64,000 nt of DNA, taken from positions 1,615,266 to 1,679,265 of the forward strand of contig NZ_JQAK01000001.1 in NCBI RefSeq assembly GCF_000757605.1. The letters are read 5' to 3'. The notes under the pieces were generated by a model. The model was not told the DNA's origin. It saw nothing but the letters and a program-made list of their open reading frames with translations, and made no database searches. Every line of letters starts with the position of its first letter. Positions within the stretch are counted from its first letter, which is position 1. A program made the translations under genes and the position numbers. Source of the stretch: Candidatus Paracaedibacter symbiosus. Lineage in GTDB: Bacteria; Pseudomonadota; Alphaproteobacteria; Paracaedibacterales; Paracaedibacteraceae. This document shows positions 18,817 to 29,257 of this stretch, piece after piece.

Positions 18817-20010
18817 ATGCAGCATTTTATGTTTATGAGGAATCTATTCTTAGGGACGATCCTGACAGGGACGACCCTAACAGCAGCTTTAGCAATGGAT
18901 ACCGGATTCTCACAAGGTTCCAACGCAAATATTGCTAATATGCCATTAATACAGCCTTATGGCGTTCAACAACCTCTTCACCAGAGCTATCTAAGCAGCC
19001 TGATTGATATCTCAAAGCTACCTTATAATCAAAGAGTTTTCTTAAGCTTCACCCAGTATCCCACTTTTAAGTTAAATATATTTAATGATATATGGACTTC
19101 CACTTCAGAAGGAAGGAATCTTGAATTCGGATCTCTTTCACAAAAAAGCTTTACGATGAAAGAAGAATGGTCGGTTGAAAAAAAGAAACGAATAACTGAA
19201 GGATATGCCCTGTTCGATACTTTATTTAAAGAGTGGGAATCAAAAAATTTGACATTTGCAGAATTACACACTCTTATTGATGATAAGCTTTTTTCCTCTA
19301 ATTCTTATTTATCAGGGAGCCAAATTTTATCCATTGCCAATGCTTTTAGACACCTTAACCATCCATACAATCCTAAACTTACAACTGATTTTGGTGATTA
19401 CGCTGCAGAGTATATTATTACAACGCTTATTGCTAGCATCGAAACTAATGGGTCAGGCCTTTATTACGATGAAGAAACGAACAAGTTACTTTCCGATGCT
19501 TATTATCAACTTTCGCAAACTTATACTCACCTGCTCGTATTTAGCAGCAAAATTACTTGGGTTAGCTATTCTCCTTTGAAAGGCCATATTACTTATACAA
19601 CCCAGAAGGGTCCAAGCATGTTAAATTTTGAGGTTACGTATGATGCTATTTTGCAAAAGCGCCTTAATTTATTGCGTCAAGCCATTTTTTATAACCCTTC
19701 AAATTATCAAGCATGGGTAAGGGTTCTTGAATTTTATTTAAGCAATGACGAATTTACTAAAGCAAGTAGGTATTCCCAAGATCCTTCTATTATTCAAAGC
19801 TGGCACACATTAAACTTTTCACAAAAAGGAGATCTAGCGCATATATTTCTTAAAGCTAGCGAGGATCCTGATTGCCATTTTGCTAACAAAAATGAGTTGA
19901 TATCCGAGATTAAAAAGATCTCAGATGAGGGGATACGAGAAGGACATGCCGCAATAGAGGCTCGCGAACACTTCTTAATGACTAAGCAAAAGAGCAAAAA
20001 TTTAAAATAA
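18817..20010 (+). CDS. Secreted protein of unknown function
   Basis: About 397 residues with a clear signal peptide (hydrophobic core L-F-L-G-T-I-L-T-G-T-T-L-T-A-A, then A-L-A and Met-Asp). The mature part is mostly helical and not a family I recognise. A segment near residues 285-320 (L-R-Q-A-I-F-Y-N-P-S-N-Y-Q-A-W) resembles a TPR. I chose the ATG at 18817, which is preceded by a purine-rich GAGAG stretch; a TTG at 18796 is possible. It belongs to the group of secreted proteins in this window with a small residue-Met-acid pattern at the cleavage site. Confidence 0.7.
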   Translation: MQHFMFMRNLFLGTILTGTTLTAALAMDTGFSQGSNANIANMPLIQPYGVQQPLHQSYLSSLIDISKLPYNQRVFLSFTQYPTFKLNIFNDIWTSTSEGRNLEFGSLSQKSFTMKEEWSVEKKKRITEGYALFDTLFKEWESKNLTFAELHTLIDDKLFSSNSYLSGSQILSIANAFRHLNHPYNPKLTTDFGDYAAEYIITTLIASIETNGSGLYYDEETNKLLSDAYYQLSQTYTHLLVFSSKITWVSYSPLKGHITYTTQKGPSMLNFEVTYDAILQKRLNLLRQAIFYNPSNYQAWVRVLEFYLSNDEFTKASRYSQDPSIIQSWHTLNFSQKGDLAHIFLKASEDPDCHFANKNELISEIKKISDEGIREGHAAIEAREHFLMTKQKSKNLK

Positions 20011-20105
20011 TGGACGGCCAAGAACTTTTGTGGAAATCTTCAATCTTCTTTCCTATAAAGTTTTAAATAGTCTTCCGTTAAAAAGGATATGGAGGCAGGG
20101 AAACA

Positions 20106-20204
20106 GCTGCATTTTGTGGTAAAATCTGATAAAATAATTGCAAAAAAGAAGGGTATATCCCCCTAAAACCTTGCAAAATAAAAATCAGATTTAAACAATG
20201 CAGC
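20106..20204. repeat. MITE-like long imperfect inverted repeat
   Basis: GCTGCATT at the left pairs with AATGCAGC at the right; inside, AAATCTGAT pairs with ATCAGATTT and GCAA with TTGC. The ~99-base palindrome lies between the secreted gene and an IS3 remnant. It may be a small non-autonomous element or a strong hairpin. Confidence 0.55.
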
Positions 20205-20423
20205 CACCAAAATATTAAGAGATTTGAGCCAAGATTTGTTCCGCCACAGCCTGGAAAATATCATTAACATGAAGCACAAATTGGTTGATCTAGTCCAGCC
20301 TGAAGCAAAGAGTCACGTTGCAAATCAAGTAACTGTGATCCATTTGCCTTAGAGTCGCGCATGTAACCTATTAGCATCAAAACTCCTTTAAGCAAGAGAA
20401 CTTAAAACAAGGATACTAGCTTT

Positions 20424-20711
20424 ATGGCGGCATGCCGTGCTTTGGGACTTCACCAGGCTTTCACCAGCTACAACAATCCTAAAGGTAATGCAGATACTGA
20501 GCGATTTATGCGTACTCTCAAGGAAGAGTTTGTTTGGCTGAAGGAATGGACTAGCCCAACGGCTTTTATTGATAAGCTAAACCAATGGATCGAACACTAC
20601 AATGCGGCTTATTTGCATTCAACGCTTGGGTATACATCACCAAATACCTTTGAACAGAGATTTTTAACCAAATTCAAACGACAGGAGGCTCCTTTAATAT
20701 TCGCTTGCTAA
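20424..20711 (+). pseudogene. IS3-family transposase OrfB, C-terminal fragment
   Basis: The 95 codons cover the end of the IS3 integrase core: K-G-N-A-D-T-E-R-F-M-R-T-L-K-E-E, which includes the catalytic Glu, then W-I-E-H-Y-N-A-A-Y-L-H-S-T-L-G-Y. The 5' two-thirds are absent. The right end of the element (GGGGGCATTACA) follows the stop and recurs inverted at about 42383, so at least two remnants of this IS exist. Confidence 0.8.
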
Positions 20712-20768
20712 ACTGGGGGCATTACAAGAGAAGCTTGCCGACGGTGTTCAGGAACTTATTTTAGGATA

Positions 20769-20984
20769 TTGGAGAATCCTAAATTCTTGGCGACACTTCT
20801 TCAATATAACGTGGCCAAGGTCACCAAAAATGGATTAAAAATACTAGTGGAAGTTAGTGCTAACACTACTTTTGATAGACCAAAAAAGGCAATTATGATA
20901 GAGCAAGAAAAACAAGATGATCAGCCTATCGAAGTAGAAAAAGTTGAAAATCGAGTTATCCAAAAAGAAGCAAATAAGCTATAG
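20769..20984 (+). pseudogene. Possible 3' remnant of an unidentified gene
   Basis: A 71-codon frame opening with TTG just after the IS3 end. In the overlapping frame the sequence immediately after the IS reads A-L-Q-E-K-L-A-D-G-V-Q-E-L-I-L-G, as if a longer gene had been truncated by the IS and shifted by one base. The Glu/Lys-rich C-terminus is unlike any family I know. Confidence 0.3.
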
Positions 20985-21018
20985 TCTTTATTTGAAAAAA
21001 CTCTAGGAGGTTATTACT

Positions 21019-21636
21019 ATGAAATTATATAAGTTGTTTTTAAGTAGTCTCTTTCTTATGGGAAACTCTTGTTATGGAAGTTCAAACAATGAACCGGTTG
21101 ATTTTGCCAGCCCCCCGCATCATCACAATACTTCCATTTCTCCTTTATGGCATTCTTATGAAAAAGCTCCCTCTATGAAAATTAATCCATCTAGATTAAA
21201 TTTAAATACTATTGATGCAGAGAAATTATCTAAATTACCACTTGAAGATTTAAATATGCTTCAGGAGGAAGATATAAAGCAAATCAATCCAGAAACTTTA
21301 GCGCATCTCACCTATAAATATGCCCTGGCTGATAAGATGGTTAATAACTCTGAACGTAGTACTGCTTTATTACGTTTAGGTGCTTTGGGCGATTGTTTAA
21401 TTGCTAAAAAAGAGTATGCAAGTCGTTTATGGAGAGGGAAAGGTGTAAAAGAAAACTCCTTGGAAGCTTTAAAATGGTATATAGAGGCGGCTGAAAAAAG
21501 AGATGCAGACTCAATTAATTTTTTAAAAAGAGCAGAGCGTGAAAATAAGCTAACACAGTATTTTGGAGAAAACATACCACCTAATCTAATGGAGAGGATT
21601 TTAAAACTTCCATCCTTCATCCTTAGTGATAATTAA
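21019..21636 (+). CDS. Small secreted Sel1-repeat protein
   Basis: A 205-residue protein with a signal peptide ending near residues 18-20 (N-S-C-Y-G). The C-terminal half contains one recognisable Sel1-like repeat, L-W-R-G-K-G-V-K-E-N-S-L-E-A-L-K-W-Y with the following A-A-E. An excellent AGGAGG ribosome-binding site precedes the ATG. Sel1 repeats mediate protein-protein contacts and are common in intracellular bacteria's exported proteins. The middle has a short repeat-like series (L-S-K-L-P-L-E-D-L). Role unknown. Confidence 0.7.
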   Translation: MKLYKLFLSSLFLMGNSCYGSSNNEPVDFASPPHHHNTSISPLWHSYEKAPSMKINPSRLNLNTIDAEKLSKLPLEDLNMLQEEDIKQINPETLAHLTYKYALADKMVNNSERSTALLRLGALGDCLIAKKEYASRLWRGKGVKENSLEALKWYIEAAEKRDADSINFLKRAERENKLTQYFGENIPPNLMERILKLPSFILSDN

Positions 21637-21779
21637 AGGTAACTTATTAAAAAATCAAGTAAAGTAATGTGTTAAGTCTATAGCTTTAAAATATCATTAT
21701 GATTGTTTATTATCTTGTTTACTCAAACGGTGCATCATTTTATTCACCAATGTGACAAGTTGCCAAGCTGTGTCATTTT

Positions 21780-24700
21780 TTAATCCGTATTGATAGTTAA
21801 GCGATCAAAATGGTTACGACCATTAAACAGCAGATGTATTGTTGAAGCGTTAGGGTTCCAGTAATACTCGTGGGCGAGAGATAGATTCTCGCTATTCCAA
21901 ACAGCAACATTACAACCTAAAACACGGGCTAAGGCACCTACAGTACCCAAACGGTAATAACCATGATCAAATTGTGGTGAGAAGGTGAGCCAATTCAATT
22001 CAGGATAGTACTGATTGGCATACTCCTCAGCTGACGGTCTGATGTAATGCTGTATGTAAAGTCTTAATGTGTCTTCATGGCAGCAAAATTCTTGCTTTTC
22101 TTGCATCAACTTTTCTTCTTGTAATGTCAGCTCAATCAGTGACTGCATGAGGGCAATGACGTTTTCCTTTAAAGATTCTTGCGATGTAAAGTATTCCTTT
22201 AACAATTTGTCTTGGCTCCAACGATCTCCCTCAGGTCTCCTTAAAGCATCATTAAGTTTCTTAATCTTCTCTTGCTTTTGTACGTCTAGGGCTTGCTGGC
22301 GTTTTTGTAAGTCCCGATAGGTAGTTGTTTTGAGGGGAGGAGGAAGCAGATCAAAGTTGTCCTCTATTTCGACGCCTAAGATGTGGCGGATGTTAGGATC
22401 TGCCACCTGCTCTAATAGTTTTTGTGCTACCTCTTCTCGGGTAGTTTTCAGGGCAGAGTAGCCACAGTTACCATCTCCTTTAACCTCTTGTACTTTCATG
22501 CGTTGGGTTACCCCACGTAAGGTCACCTGAAAACCTGTTTGGATACGTTGAATTCTTCCACGATCCGTAAGCGGCAATCCCTGTGCAGCTTGGTGTTCTT
22601 GCCTTAGTTGGCCGATCTGTTGGTAAAGAGGGGATTTCTCTCTTACGTCCATCATCAATGTCTGTAAAGCATTGGTGGACCTCCACGCCTCTACCAACGT
22701 GGACATCTTCGCCTCCTCCATAAAATTCCACCGCACATCCAGATGACGTAAACTGGATGTCTGTCTTATGAGATCACATAAAGCTTGAATACCTGCTTCT
22801 TGCAGGCGGTTGCCCCGTAGATCAAGTAATGTGAGCTGTGGATGATAGGCAAGAGAGTCCCTTATCTCATGTAGGGATTCATCGGTTAAATGAGTATCTA
22901 AGAGAATGAGTTGCTTAAGGTGAGGCGCCACAGATAAGAATTCTTTCAGCCTGTGTAGAGTTTTTGGTTCATACAAGGGGGTAAACTGCAGGCTGAGAGT
23001 TGTTAAGAAGGGCATGTCTTTGAGGTTTTTCAGCAGTAAACGAACTCCTGGCGCCCCCATGTGGGAGATGGAGATGTCCTTGGGTTGTTCTTTGCCTATA
23101 TAGGCTCTGTATTGGCGTGCTTGATTGAGGCTTAACAGATCTTGGATGGCTTTGCCCGTCTGGGCATTAAGACCTGGGTTGCCTGTAAGGCGTAGCTGGG
23201 TTAGGGTGGAGTTTTGTTGCAGAGCGTGTCTTAAAGCATCTATGCCTTGGGCTTGGATGTGGTTTTGGGCGAAGGACAAGAAGGTTAAGGCCTTGTTTTG
23301 TTCAAGCACACGGGCCCAGGCTTGGGCTTCCTCATCTCCCATATCACAGGCGGGCAGTACCAAGCGTCTCAAGGTGCTGTTGGTTTGTAACAGCTGTGCC
23401 AGATGATGTGTATCATTGGAGGTTAACCCAAGGCATGTGAGCTCGGGCGTGGATACTCTTAAGGGCTCTAGTAAGCGCCTCAGATCAGGACTTAGACCTT
23501 GTAAGTCTGAGCTTTGAAATAGGAAAGTCGCAGGAACCGATGCGTCTTCAACCACCGGTGTTAACCAAGGGCAAGGGATATCTTGGGTCTCATCTTCAAA
23601 AGCAGGTGTTGTGGGGAAAGTTAAAGAACCTTGTACCTTGTGCTCTTGTAACAGTTCATATTGCCCAAACAGGTCTCCTGCGGGGGAAGGGCTATACAAA
23701 ACATGCTTTAGAGGAGGTTGGGTGAGGACTTGTTCAAGGACCTTAAGGTTTGATGAAGATGGATCCTTTTGCCAGACTATGTAAGAGAAGCCATGGAGCT
23801 GGGCCATTAGTCTCAGACTTGCTTCCTGGAAATGATGTTGCCAAGGAGTGTCTTTGCCTAAGACAAAACGCACATAAGTAGTATAGGTGCTAGGGTCTTC
23901 AACATAGGCTTGAAGGCGTTGGTCAAAGTCAGGTTGTTTGTGACCTGACAAGAATTCTTGAGAGAGAGCCTGGGCATAAGAGTCATGCATAAAAGCGGGA
24001 GGGAATAAGTTCTTCAAAAAAGCCTTTTGAATATCAGGTGCCAAAGCTTCTCGATATTCAGATACATGCTTTGCCTTAAGCAACTGCTGGACCCCATATC
24101 CGCGGTCCAACGCCAACAGATCCAGAAGGTCGGGAGAAGTTATGGAGGCAGGGAGAAGAGAAAAGTTCACACTTTCCCATGTGCCTTGTAAATAGATAGG
24201 GCGGCATGGTCCTTTTTCCTGAGGATTAGGAGAGGCGTTTGAGGCAACAGCAGAGCGTCGGGATTTAAGAAGCTTGTTTATTAAGGAGAGCTGTTTATAG
24301 TCGACGTAGTTATCACTCAAGTCCAGCTTTGTGAGAGTGGTGTTGTGGCTTAGGGCATATTTAATAGATTCAAAAAAGCCTGGATCCTCTCCAAGGTTTA
24401 TAAGGTTCTCCTTCAAGACTAACGATTGGAGGGCTTTATTCTCTTTTAATGCTCCAAACAACCAAGAGTCGGGTGGTACTATAAAGTTGTAAGATAAATT
24501 TAGTACTTGGAGGGTACTGTTGCGTTTTAAAGCCCGAGCTAACTCCATTGCCCCCCTGTCTATAAGATTGAAAGATAAGTCTAGTACTTTGAGGGTGGTG
24601 TTATGCTCAAGGGCATCACTCAAATAAGATGCTCCATGTGCTCCGAGACAGGAATCCCACATTTCAGAAAGAAGATCCCTGCGTAGAAACTGCCCACTGG

Positions 24701-27700
24701 ATAAAGTTTTTATAGTCTTTATGGAGTGGTCTGTTATATATAAATGGGAGTTCGGTAAGGATAGTTTTTGAAGAGTCGTATTATGCTTTAAGGCTTCACC
24801 CAAAGCCTGGGCGCCCTTAGGTCCTATGCGGTTGCCCTCTAAATGTAACTCTTTAAGGGCGTTGTTCTCCCTTAAAATTTCAGCGAGTTGGCTTACCCAT
24901 TCAGCTCTTGCAGCTCTCGCTCTCGCTCTTTTATTTTCAGGATTAACAAGAGATATAAGAGTAAAAGGGTCCAGTTTATCCCATTCTATTGATTCCTCAT
25001 CGTTAATGATATTTTTAACTATGAGCTTTTGGAGAGTAGTGTTGTGCCTTAAGACTTCAGTCAAAGCCTTGGCAGCATTAAGCCCGATTGGCTGTAAGCT
25101 CAGCGTACAGAATTTTGGATCTTGAGCTAGAAGGCGAGCAATAGGGGATAGTAAGACTTTAGAATCTTCTGGCGTTAATGCTCTCAGAAGCTCTACGGGA
25201 TAAGTAGGATCAGCACTTCTGATCTCAGCGAAAGATATACCAAGAGAGTTTTTGACATTGAGGGACTTTAGCTTTGCCTGAGTAGCTAAAAGACTTTCCA
25301 GCATCTCATCTTTTAATGATGCATTATGGCTCAAATCCAACAAGCGTAGAGTGGGTTCGGGCTGGACAACGGCAAGTTTCTCCAACGTAGGGTTGTGAGG
25401 AGCTATGAGCTTGCGTAACTTGGGACTGGTAATACTTAATGCCTTTAAATTAGGGCAGCCCTCCACACATAAATACTCTAACTCCGGAAATATCGCTTGA
25501 ATAGTGATAAGCTGCGGTAAATTGTGCAAAACAAGGCGCCTTAAGGCCTGGTTGTGTTCTTGTAGTTTTTTAATAAACCCATCATCCAGGGTAGGATTAT
25601 TGTCAATCACCAATTGGGTCAGGTTACCCACGCCGATATCTTCAAGCAATATCTGAAGGGTCAGCGCTATACAATTCTTAAAAGTAAGCCGCCGGGGATC
25701 ACTGTCTTTAAGCACCCTTAGCAAGGCTTGTTGCTGCGCAAGGCCCAATTCCTTAAAATCAAGGCGGGATAAATACAGACTCCGCGCATTTTCACTTTTG
25801 AGCAATTTTAGGTGCTCAACAGCCCGGTCACCTCCTAGGAGCTCTCGGTCTCTTTCAAGGCGAATGGCTTCCAGTTCTTCCAGGGCTCCAGTAATACTCA
25901 GCTCTCCCGTGCGTCTTACAGTATTAATAAGGTTGGCCTCCGCGGGTAATCCTAAGGAGCATAACAACACAGATGAGGTGGTTGTTGATATATAGGCCCC
26001 TGTATCCCCTTGTTTATAGAACCGTCCATTGATCAATTTAAACCGCTCCGCCACACTTTGAGGTTTTGAAAATCCGACACCGTAGCGCTTTCCCAACAAT
26101 GGCTCCAGCTGTAAGAGAACTTGTTGGTGGCTCAGGGATTTAGTCGATCTGGTCGTTGATTTGGGGACAAACATATCTTGAAGGCGCACCATCTTATCAT
26201 AGGCCTGGGCAACCATCTGGGCCTTAAAGGGAATAGAGACCACACATCCTTGTGTACTTAAAGACCTTGCTTCCTCATTAGAAAATAATTTTTCATAGTT
26301 ATCCAGCTGGTTAAGCTCTTCAAGCCACCCTTTGAGCACCTTATAGGGATCTAGGCTATGGAATAGCGCTTGGATGTCCTGGGATACAGACTGCTGCATC
26401 TGATCCAAGCAATAAAGGATAGACTTGACCTGCAGGACCGCTTTACGTGGATCCTCAGTGGTTCGTGCTAAAGTGGGCATGAATGAGTGGTCATTATCAA
26501 TACTGACCAACTGATACTGATCTTTCTGAAAGGGTAGGGGAGCCAAGATAAAGTTATCGGCCTTAGCATCTTCAGGATTGGTGAGCATGGTCATCAACAT
26601 CATGCCTGATAAGGAACGAGGTTCAATCTTACTTAAGAGTTCAGGGGTATTATTAATCACATCATGAAGGTTTTGGCCTTCAATGCCGAGGCTAACTAGG
26701 AAAGTCTGATTACCAACTTTAACCAACTCACTAGGGGCAATGCCGTGGCCAATGAGCTTCTCATGCAAGCGATACATGGCATATTCAAACCCTGGTAATT
26801 CCGGTAAATGCTTAAAGTACAGGACTCTGCCTTGATACTCTACGCGTGCTACATCACGGCGCCCATGGGTGTTACTGCGTCTTACTTGCCCCTGTTCGTC
26901 AAATAACTGAGCCTCTATTTCAGGCCTTAAGCTGCGCTCACCCATAAATATACCTTGTAGCTTTTTGCCTGTAGGTTGCAGGTCACTTAAGCTTCTGCCT
27001 AAGAGTTTTTCCAGCTTGACCTTGATAGTTTCCAGAGGTCTTTTTCTTTCAATCATTCTTTGAATATCATCTCTGTCATCTTCATCGTCTAGATGCTGTT
27101 GGGCCAGGCTTAATAGGGTGTCATAAGTAAGCTCAGGAGACTGTGGAAGAGGCAGAACATCCTCTAAAGCCAGGTGCCAGGCATTGATGGGGCTCATTTG
27201 ACTTAAGAGCGTGAAAGCTTGCTTTAGGTTTTCATTTTGTTTCCCCGCTCTTACCCATGAGCGGTACCGAGATAAAAGAATCTGGGGGTTAATATCCAAA
27301 GGTTTGTAAGGTTTCCATTGCTTTGTGGCTTGTTCAAGCAAGCGAGTCAAGGTAACATCTAGGTTCTTTTCCAACATCACCTCAAAGATGCCTACCTCTG
27401 GTTGTGCCAGAAGGTCCACCCCTCCTTGAACCAAGGTTTCCAACAGGGGCCAAGCCTTTTCTTGCTCATCTTCCTTGAGATTGTGAATGCGAGCATAAAG
27501 GGGGCTATGTACTTGGGTATTTTTGGTGTTGACATTGGCTCCTAAGGCCACCAGAAGCTCTATGGAAGCTTGATCTAGAGCATCGTACAGAAAAGAATCC
27601 AAGAGACCTGGTTCTATAAAGTTACCTTTAAGTTTTTGGGCGTGGTTTAAGGTTTGGTCCTTAAAGGAGGTTCCTAACAGGGAAAGGAGAGCCAGCTGAT

Positions 27701-29207
27701 CTTTGCGTTCGATTGTGTTGAATTGAAGTTTCTCAATGACCTTGTGAATGGCCTCAGGCAGGGACTGAATAAGGATGCTGCCAGCAAAAGGAAAGCGCTC
27801 TTCTTCCAAAGCTTCAAACACATGATTTCCATTTGCAAGACTGGCGGTTAAGTCCAATACTTCTTCAAGGCTTTGGGCAGGTAGAATGCGCCCCGTAAGG
27901 GCATCTTGTTGAGTTTTAACAAGGTCTAAGCCTTGCCAAGGAGTGTTGGGAAACAGTTCTTTGAGTCGGCCATAGGTATGGGCTACTAGCGGCGCATAGG
28001 TTTCAAATAGGTTTTGATAGGAAGAAGCTGTTTTAAGGGCTTGTTGTAAAGACGAGATGGTTTTTAAAAAACTATCACTCAAGCCTGGAGGAAGAGTTAA
28101 AGGTAACCCTAGATCCAACTGGTGATCCTGGCTGAGACCCGTATCCTTCAATAGTCGCCTATGGTGTTTTTCTTCCTGTTGCAAAAGGTTAAGCCACCTC
28201 AAGACAAATACACTTGGATCAAGGCTTGATAGATGAGCTCTTAAAAGAGGGTCAATCGGTTGATCCATAAATTCTGGCAATTGGTACAAAGCATTTCTGA
28301 CATCCAAGAAATGGCGTGAGGAAGCTTTGGAAAAAGAAATCGGTGAAGGCGTTAGAGGGTTGGGCGGATAGTAAAGAAGAGGTGTTCCTTCCTCGTTTTG
28401 GAGGACGACAATATCCTCAGCCAAAACTTCCGATGGATGGATCAGGAAGCTGGAGAGGAGCATAGCTCCTGTCCAGACAGGAGAAAAGTTTTGAGCCTCC
28501 AAGGAATTGGAAAATAAGAGTTTCTTCAATGTTTCATGGCCCTTGGGTTGGAGCATGAAGACAAAAGGATGGGGTTTAAGGGCATAGGTAAGCTCTTGCA
28601 TACCCAGATAAGTAGACCTTGTGGCAGAAGAAGACATGCTGGGCCCTTGGGAGGGCGTAAGGATCTGAACGTTTTGTAACGTTAAAATGGTACTTGGGAT
28701 GACACCTTCTTGACCTGTAAGAAGCTTATGGAAAAGATAATGGCTTAAACAAGTGCTGATAGGTAAAGGCTCTTGAAGGGTTGCCATCTGAATCTGAAAC
28801 TGGGCATCAAAGGAGGATAGGTCAGACTTTGGTACAGGCAAGCCATACTCATTAATGCCCAGGATAAGCCGAGCTTGCTCTTGGGTTAATACATGGGGAG
28901 TAAGAAATCTGCCTTGAACAATGACATGGTCTGAGGACGCAGTGGATAAAGGCTGTGCCCTTGTTAAAGCCATAAACTGATGTGTCAGATCACGCATGGA
29001 GGAGAATAACTCCTCCTCAAGCCGTTGAGCCGTCGTGTCCAAGACAGCAGGAGGCATTGCCCTTATATAAGAAACGCTCCCCTCTGATTCCTCCTCGGCT
29101 CTGTCCATGGCATAACACGCAGACGTTTGGGAAAGTACTAGAGAAAGGGCGGTGGTCAACGCAATGCCTTTTCTCCATGCTTGGTAGATAACTGCCCTTG
29201 TCCTCAT
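21780..29207 (-). CDS. Giant secreted kinase-like / LRR / OTU-protease protein
   Basis: A 2475-residue protein with a signal peptide (S-A-C-Y-A followed by Met-Asp). Order of parts: an ankyrin-like piece (A-L-G-A-N-V-N, about 545-615); a kinase-like module about 790-920 with a catalytic-loop-like D880-A-K-A-D-N885 and a metal-site-like D904-N-D906; ribonuclease-inhibitor-type LRRs at about 1130-1620 (N-T-T-L-K-V-L-D-L-S-F-N) and again about 1930-2190; and a C-terminal OTU cysteine protease with D2245-G-N-C2248, the helix G-A-L-A-R-V-L-G-C-N-V, and H2466 in N-H-F-D. OTU enzymes cleave ubiquitin chains. The fusion of all these is not a known family to me. Function as a host-directed effector is inferred. 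A separate Sel1-type secreted gene precedes it by 50 bases on the same strand. Confidence 0.82.
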   Translation of the reverse strand: MRTRAVIYQAWRKGIALTTALSLVLSQTSACYAMDRAEEESEGSVSYIRAMPPAVLDTTAQRLEEELFSSMRDLTHQFMALTRAQPLSTASSDHVIVQGRFLTPHVLTQEQARLILGINEYGLPVPKSDLSSFDAQFQIQMATLQEPLPISTCLSHYLFHKLLTGQEGVIPSTILTLQNVQILTPSQGPSMSSSATRSTYLGMQELTYALKPHPFVFMLQPKGHETLKKLLFSNSLEAQNFSPVWTGAMLLSSFLIHPSEVLAEDIVVLQNEEGTPLLYYPPNPLTPSPISFSKASSRHFLDVRNALYQLPEFMDQPIDPLLRAHLSSLDPSVFVLRWLNLLQQEEKHHRRLLKDTGLSQDHQLDLGLPLTLPPGLSDSFLKTISSLQQALKTASSYQNLFETYAPLVAHTYGRLKELFPNTPWQGLDLVKTQQDALTGRILPAQSLEEVLDLTASLANGNHVFEALEEERFPFAGSILIQSLPEAIHKVIEKLQFNTIERKDQLALLSLLGTSFKDQTLNHAQKLKGNFIEPGLLDSFLYDALDQASIELLVALGANVNTKNTQVHSPLYARIHNLKEDEQEKAWPLLETLVQGGVDLLAQPEVGIFEVMLEKNLDVTLTRLLEQATKQWKPYKPLDINPQILLSRYRSWVRAGKQNENLKQAFTLLSQMSPINAWHLALEDVLPLPQSPELTYDTLLSLAQQHLDDEDDRDDIQRMIERKRPLETIKVKLEKLLGRSLSDLQPTGKKLQGIFMGERSLRPEIEAQLFDEQGQVRRSNTHGRRDVARVEYQGRVLYFKHLPELPGFEYAMYRLHEKLIGHGIAPSELVKVGNQTFLVSLGIEGQNLHDVINNTPELLSKIEPRSLSGMMLMTMLTNPEDAKADNFILAPLPFQKDQYQLVSIDNDHSFMPTLARTTEDPRKAVLQVKSILYCLDQMQQSVSQDIQALFHSLDPYKVLKGWLEELNQLDNYEKLFSNEEARSLSTQGCVVSIPFKAQMVAQAYDKMVRLQDMFVPKSTTRSTKSLSHQQVLLQLEPLLGKRYGVGFSKPQSVAERFKLINGRFYKQGDTGAYISTTTSSVLLCSLGLPAEANLINTVRRTGELSITGALEELEAIRLERDRELLGGDRAVEHLKLLKSENARSLYLSRLDFKELGLAQQQALLRVLKDSDPRRLTFKNCIALTLQILLEDIGVGNLTQLVIDNNPTLDDGFIKKLQEHNQALRRLVLHNLPQLITIQAIFPELEYLCVEGCPNLKALSITSPKLRKLIAPHNPTLEKLAVVQPEPTLRLLDLSHNASLKDEMLESLLATQAKLKSLNVKNSLGISFAEIRSADPTYPVELLRALTPEDSKVLLSPIARLLAQDPKFCTLSLQPIGLNAAKALTEVLRHNTTLQKLIVKNIINDEESIEWDKLDPFTLISLVNPENKRARARAARAEWVSQLAEILRENNALKELHLEGNRIGPKGAQALGEALKHNTTLQKLSLPNSHLYITDHSIKTIKTLSSGQFLRRDLLSEMWDSCLGAHGASYLSDALEHNTTLKVLDLSFNLIDRGAMELARALKRNSTLQVLNLSYNFIVPPDSWLFGALKENKALQSLVLKENLINLGEDPGFFESIKYALSHNTTLTKLDLSDNYVDYKQLSLINKLLKSRRSAVASNASPNPQEKGPCRPIYLQGTWESVNFSLLPASITSPDLLDLLALDRGYGVQQLLKAKHVSEYREALAPDIQKAFLKNLFPPAFMHDSYAQALSQEFLSGHKQPDFDQRLQAYVEDPSTYTTYVRFVLGKDTPWQHHFQEASLRLMAQLHGFSYIVWQKDPSSSNLKVLEQVLTQPPLKHVLYSPSPAGDLFGQYELLQEHKVQGSLTFPTTPAFEDETQDIPCPWLTPVVEDASVPATFLFQSSDLQGLSPDLRRLLEPLRVSTPELTCLGLTSNDTHHLAQLLQTNSTLRRLVLPACDMGDEEAQAWARVLEQNKALTFLSFAQNHIQAQGIDALRHALQQNSTLTQLRLTGNPGLNAQTGKAIQDLLSLNQARQYRAYIGKEQPKDISISHMGAPGVRLLLKNLKDMPFLTTLSLQFTPLYEPKTLHRLKEFLSVAPHLKQLILLDTHLTDESLHEIRDSLAYHPQLTLLDLRGNRLQEAGIQALCDLIRQTSSLRHLDVRWNFMEEAKMSTLVEAWRSTNALQTLMMDVREKSPLYQQIGQLRQEHQAAQGLPLTDRGRIQRIQTGFQVTLRGVTQRMKVQEVKGDGNCGYSALKTTREEVAQKLLEQVADPNIRHILGVEIEDNFDLLPPPLKTTTYRDLQKRQQALDVQKQEKIKKLNDALRRPEGDRWSQDKLLKEYFTSQESLKENVIALMQSLIELTLQEEKLMQEKQEFCCHEDTLRLYIQHYIRPSAEEYANQYYPELNWLTFSPQFDHGYYRLGTVGALARVLGCNVAVWNSENLSLAHEYYWNPNASTIHLLFNGRNHFDRLTINTD

Positions 29208-29257
29208 TTCTTCCCCTTTTATTCTTATTTTTCTGTTAATCAGTTAAGGTCGTCTCG

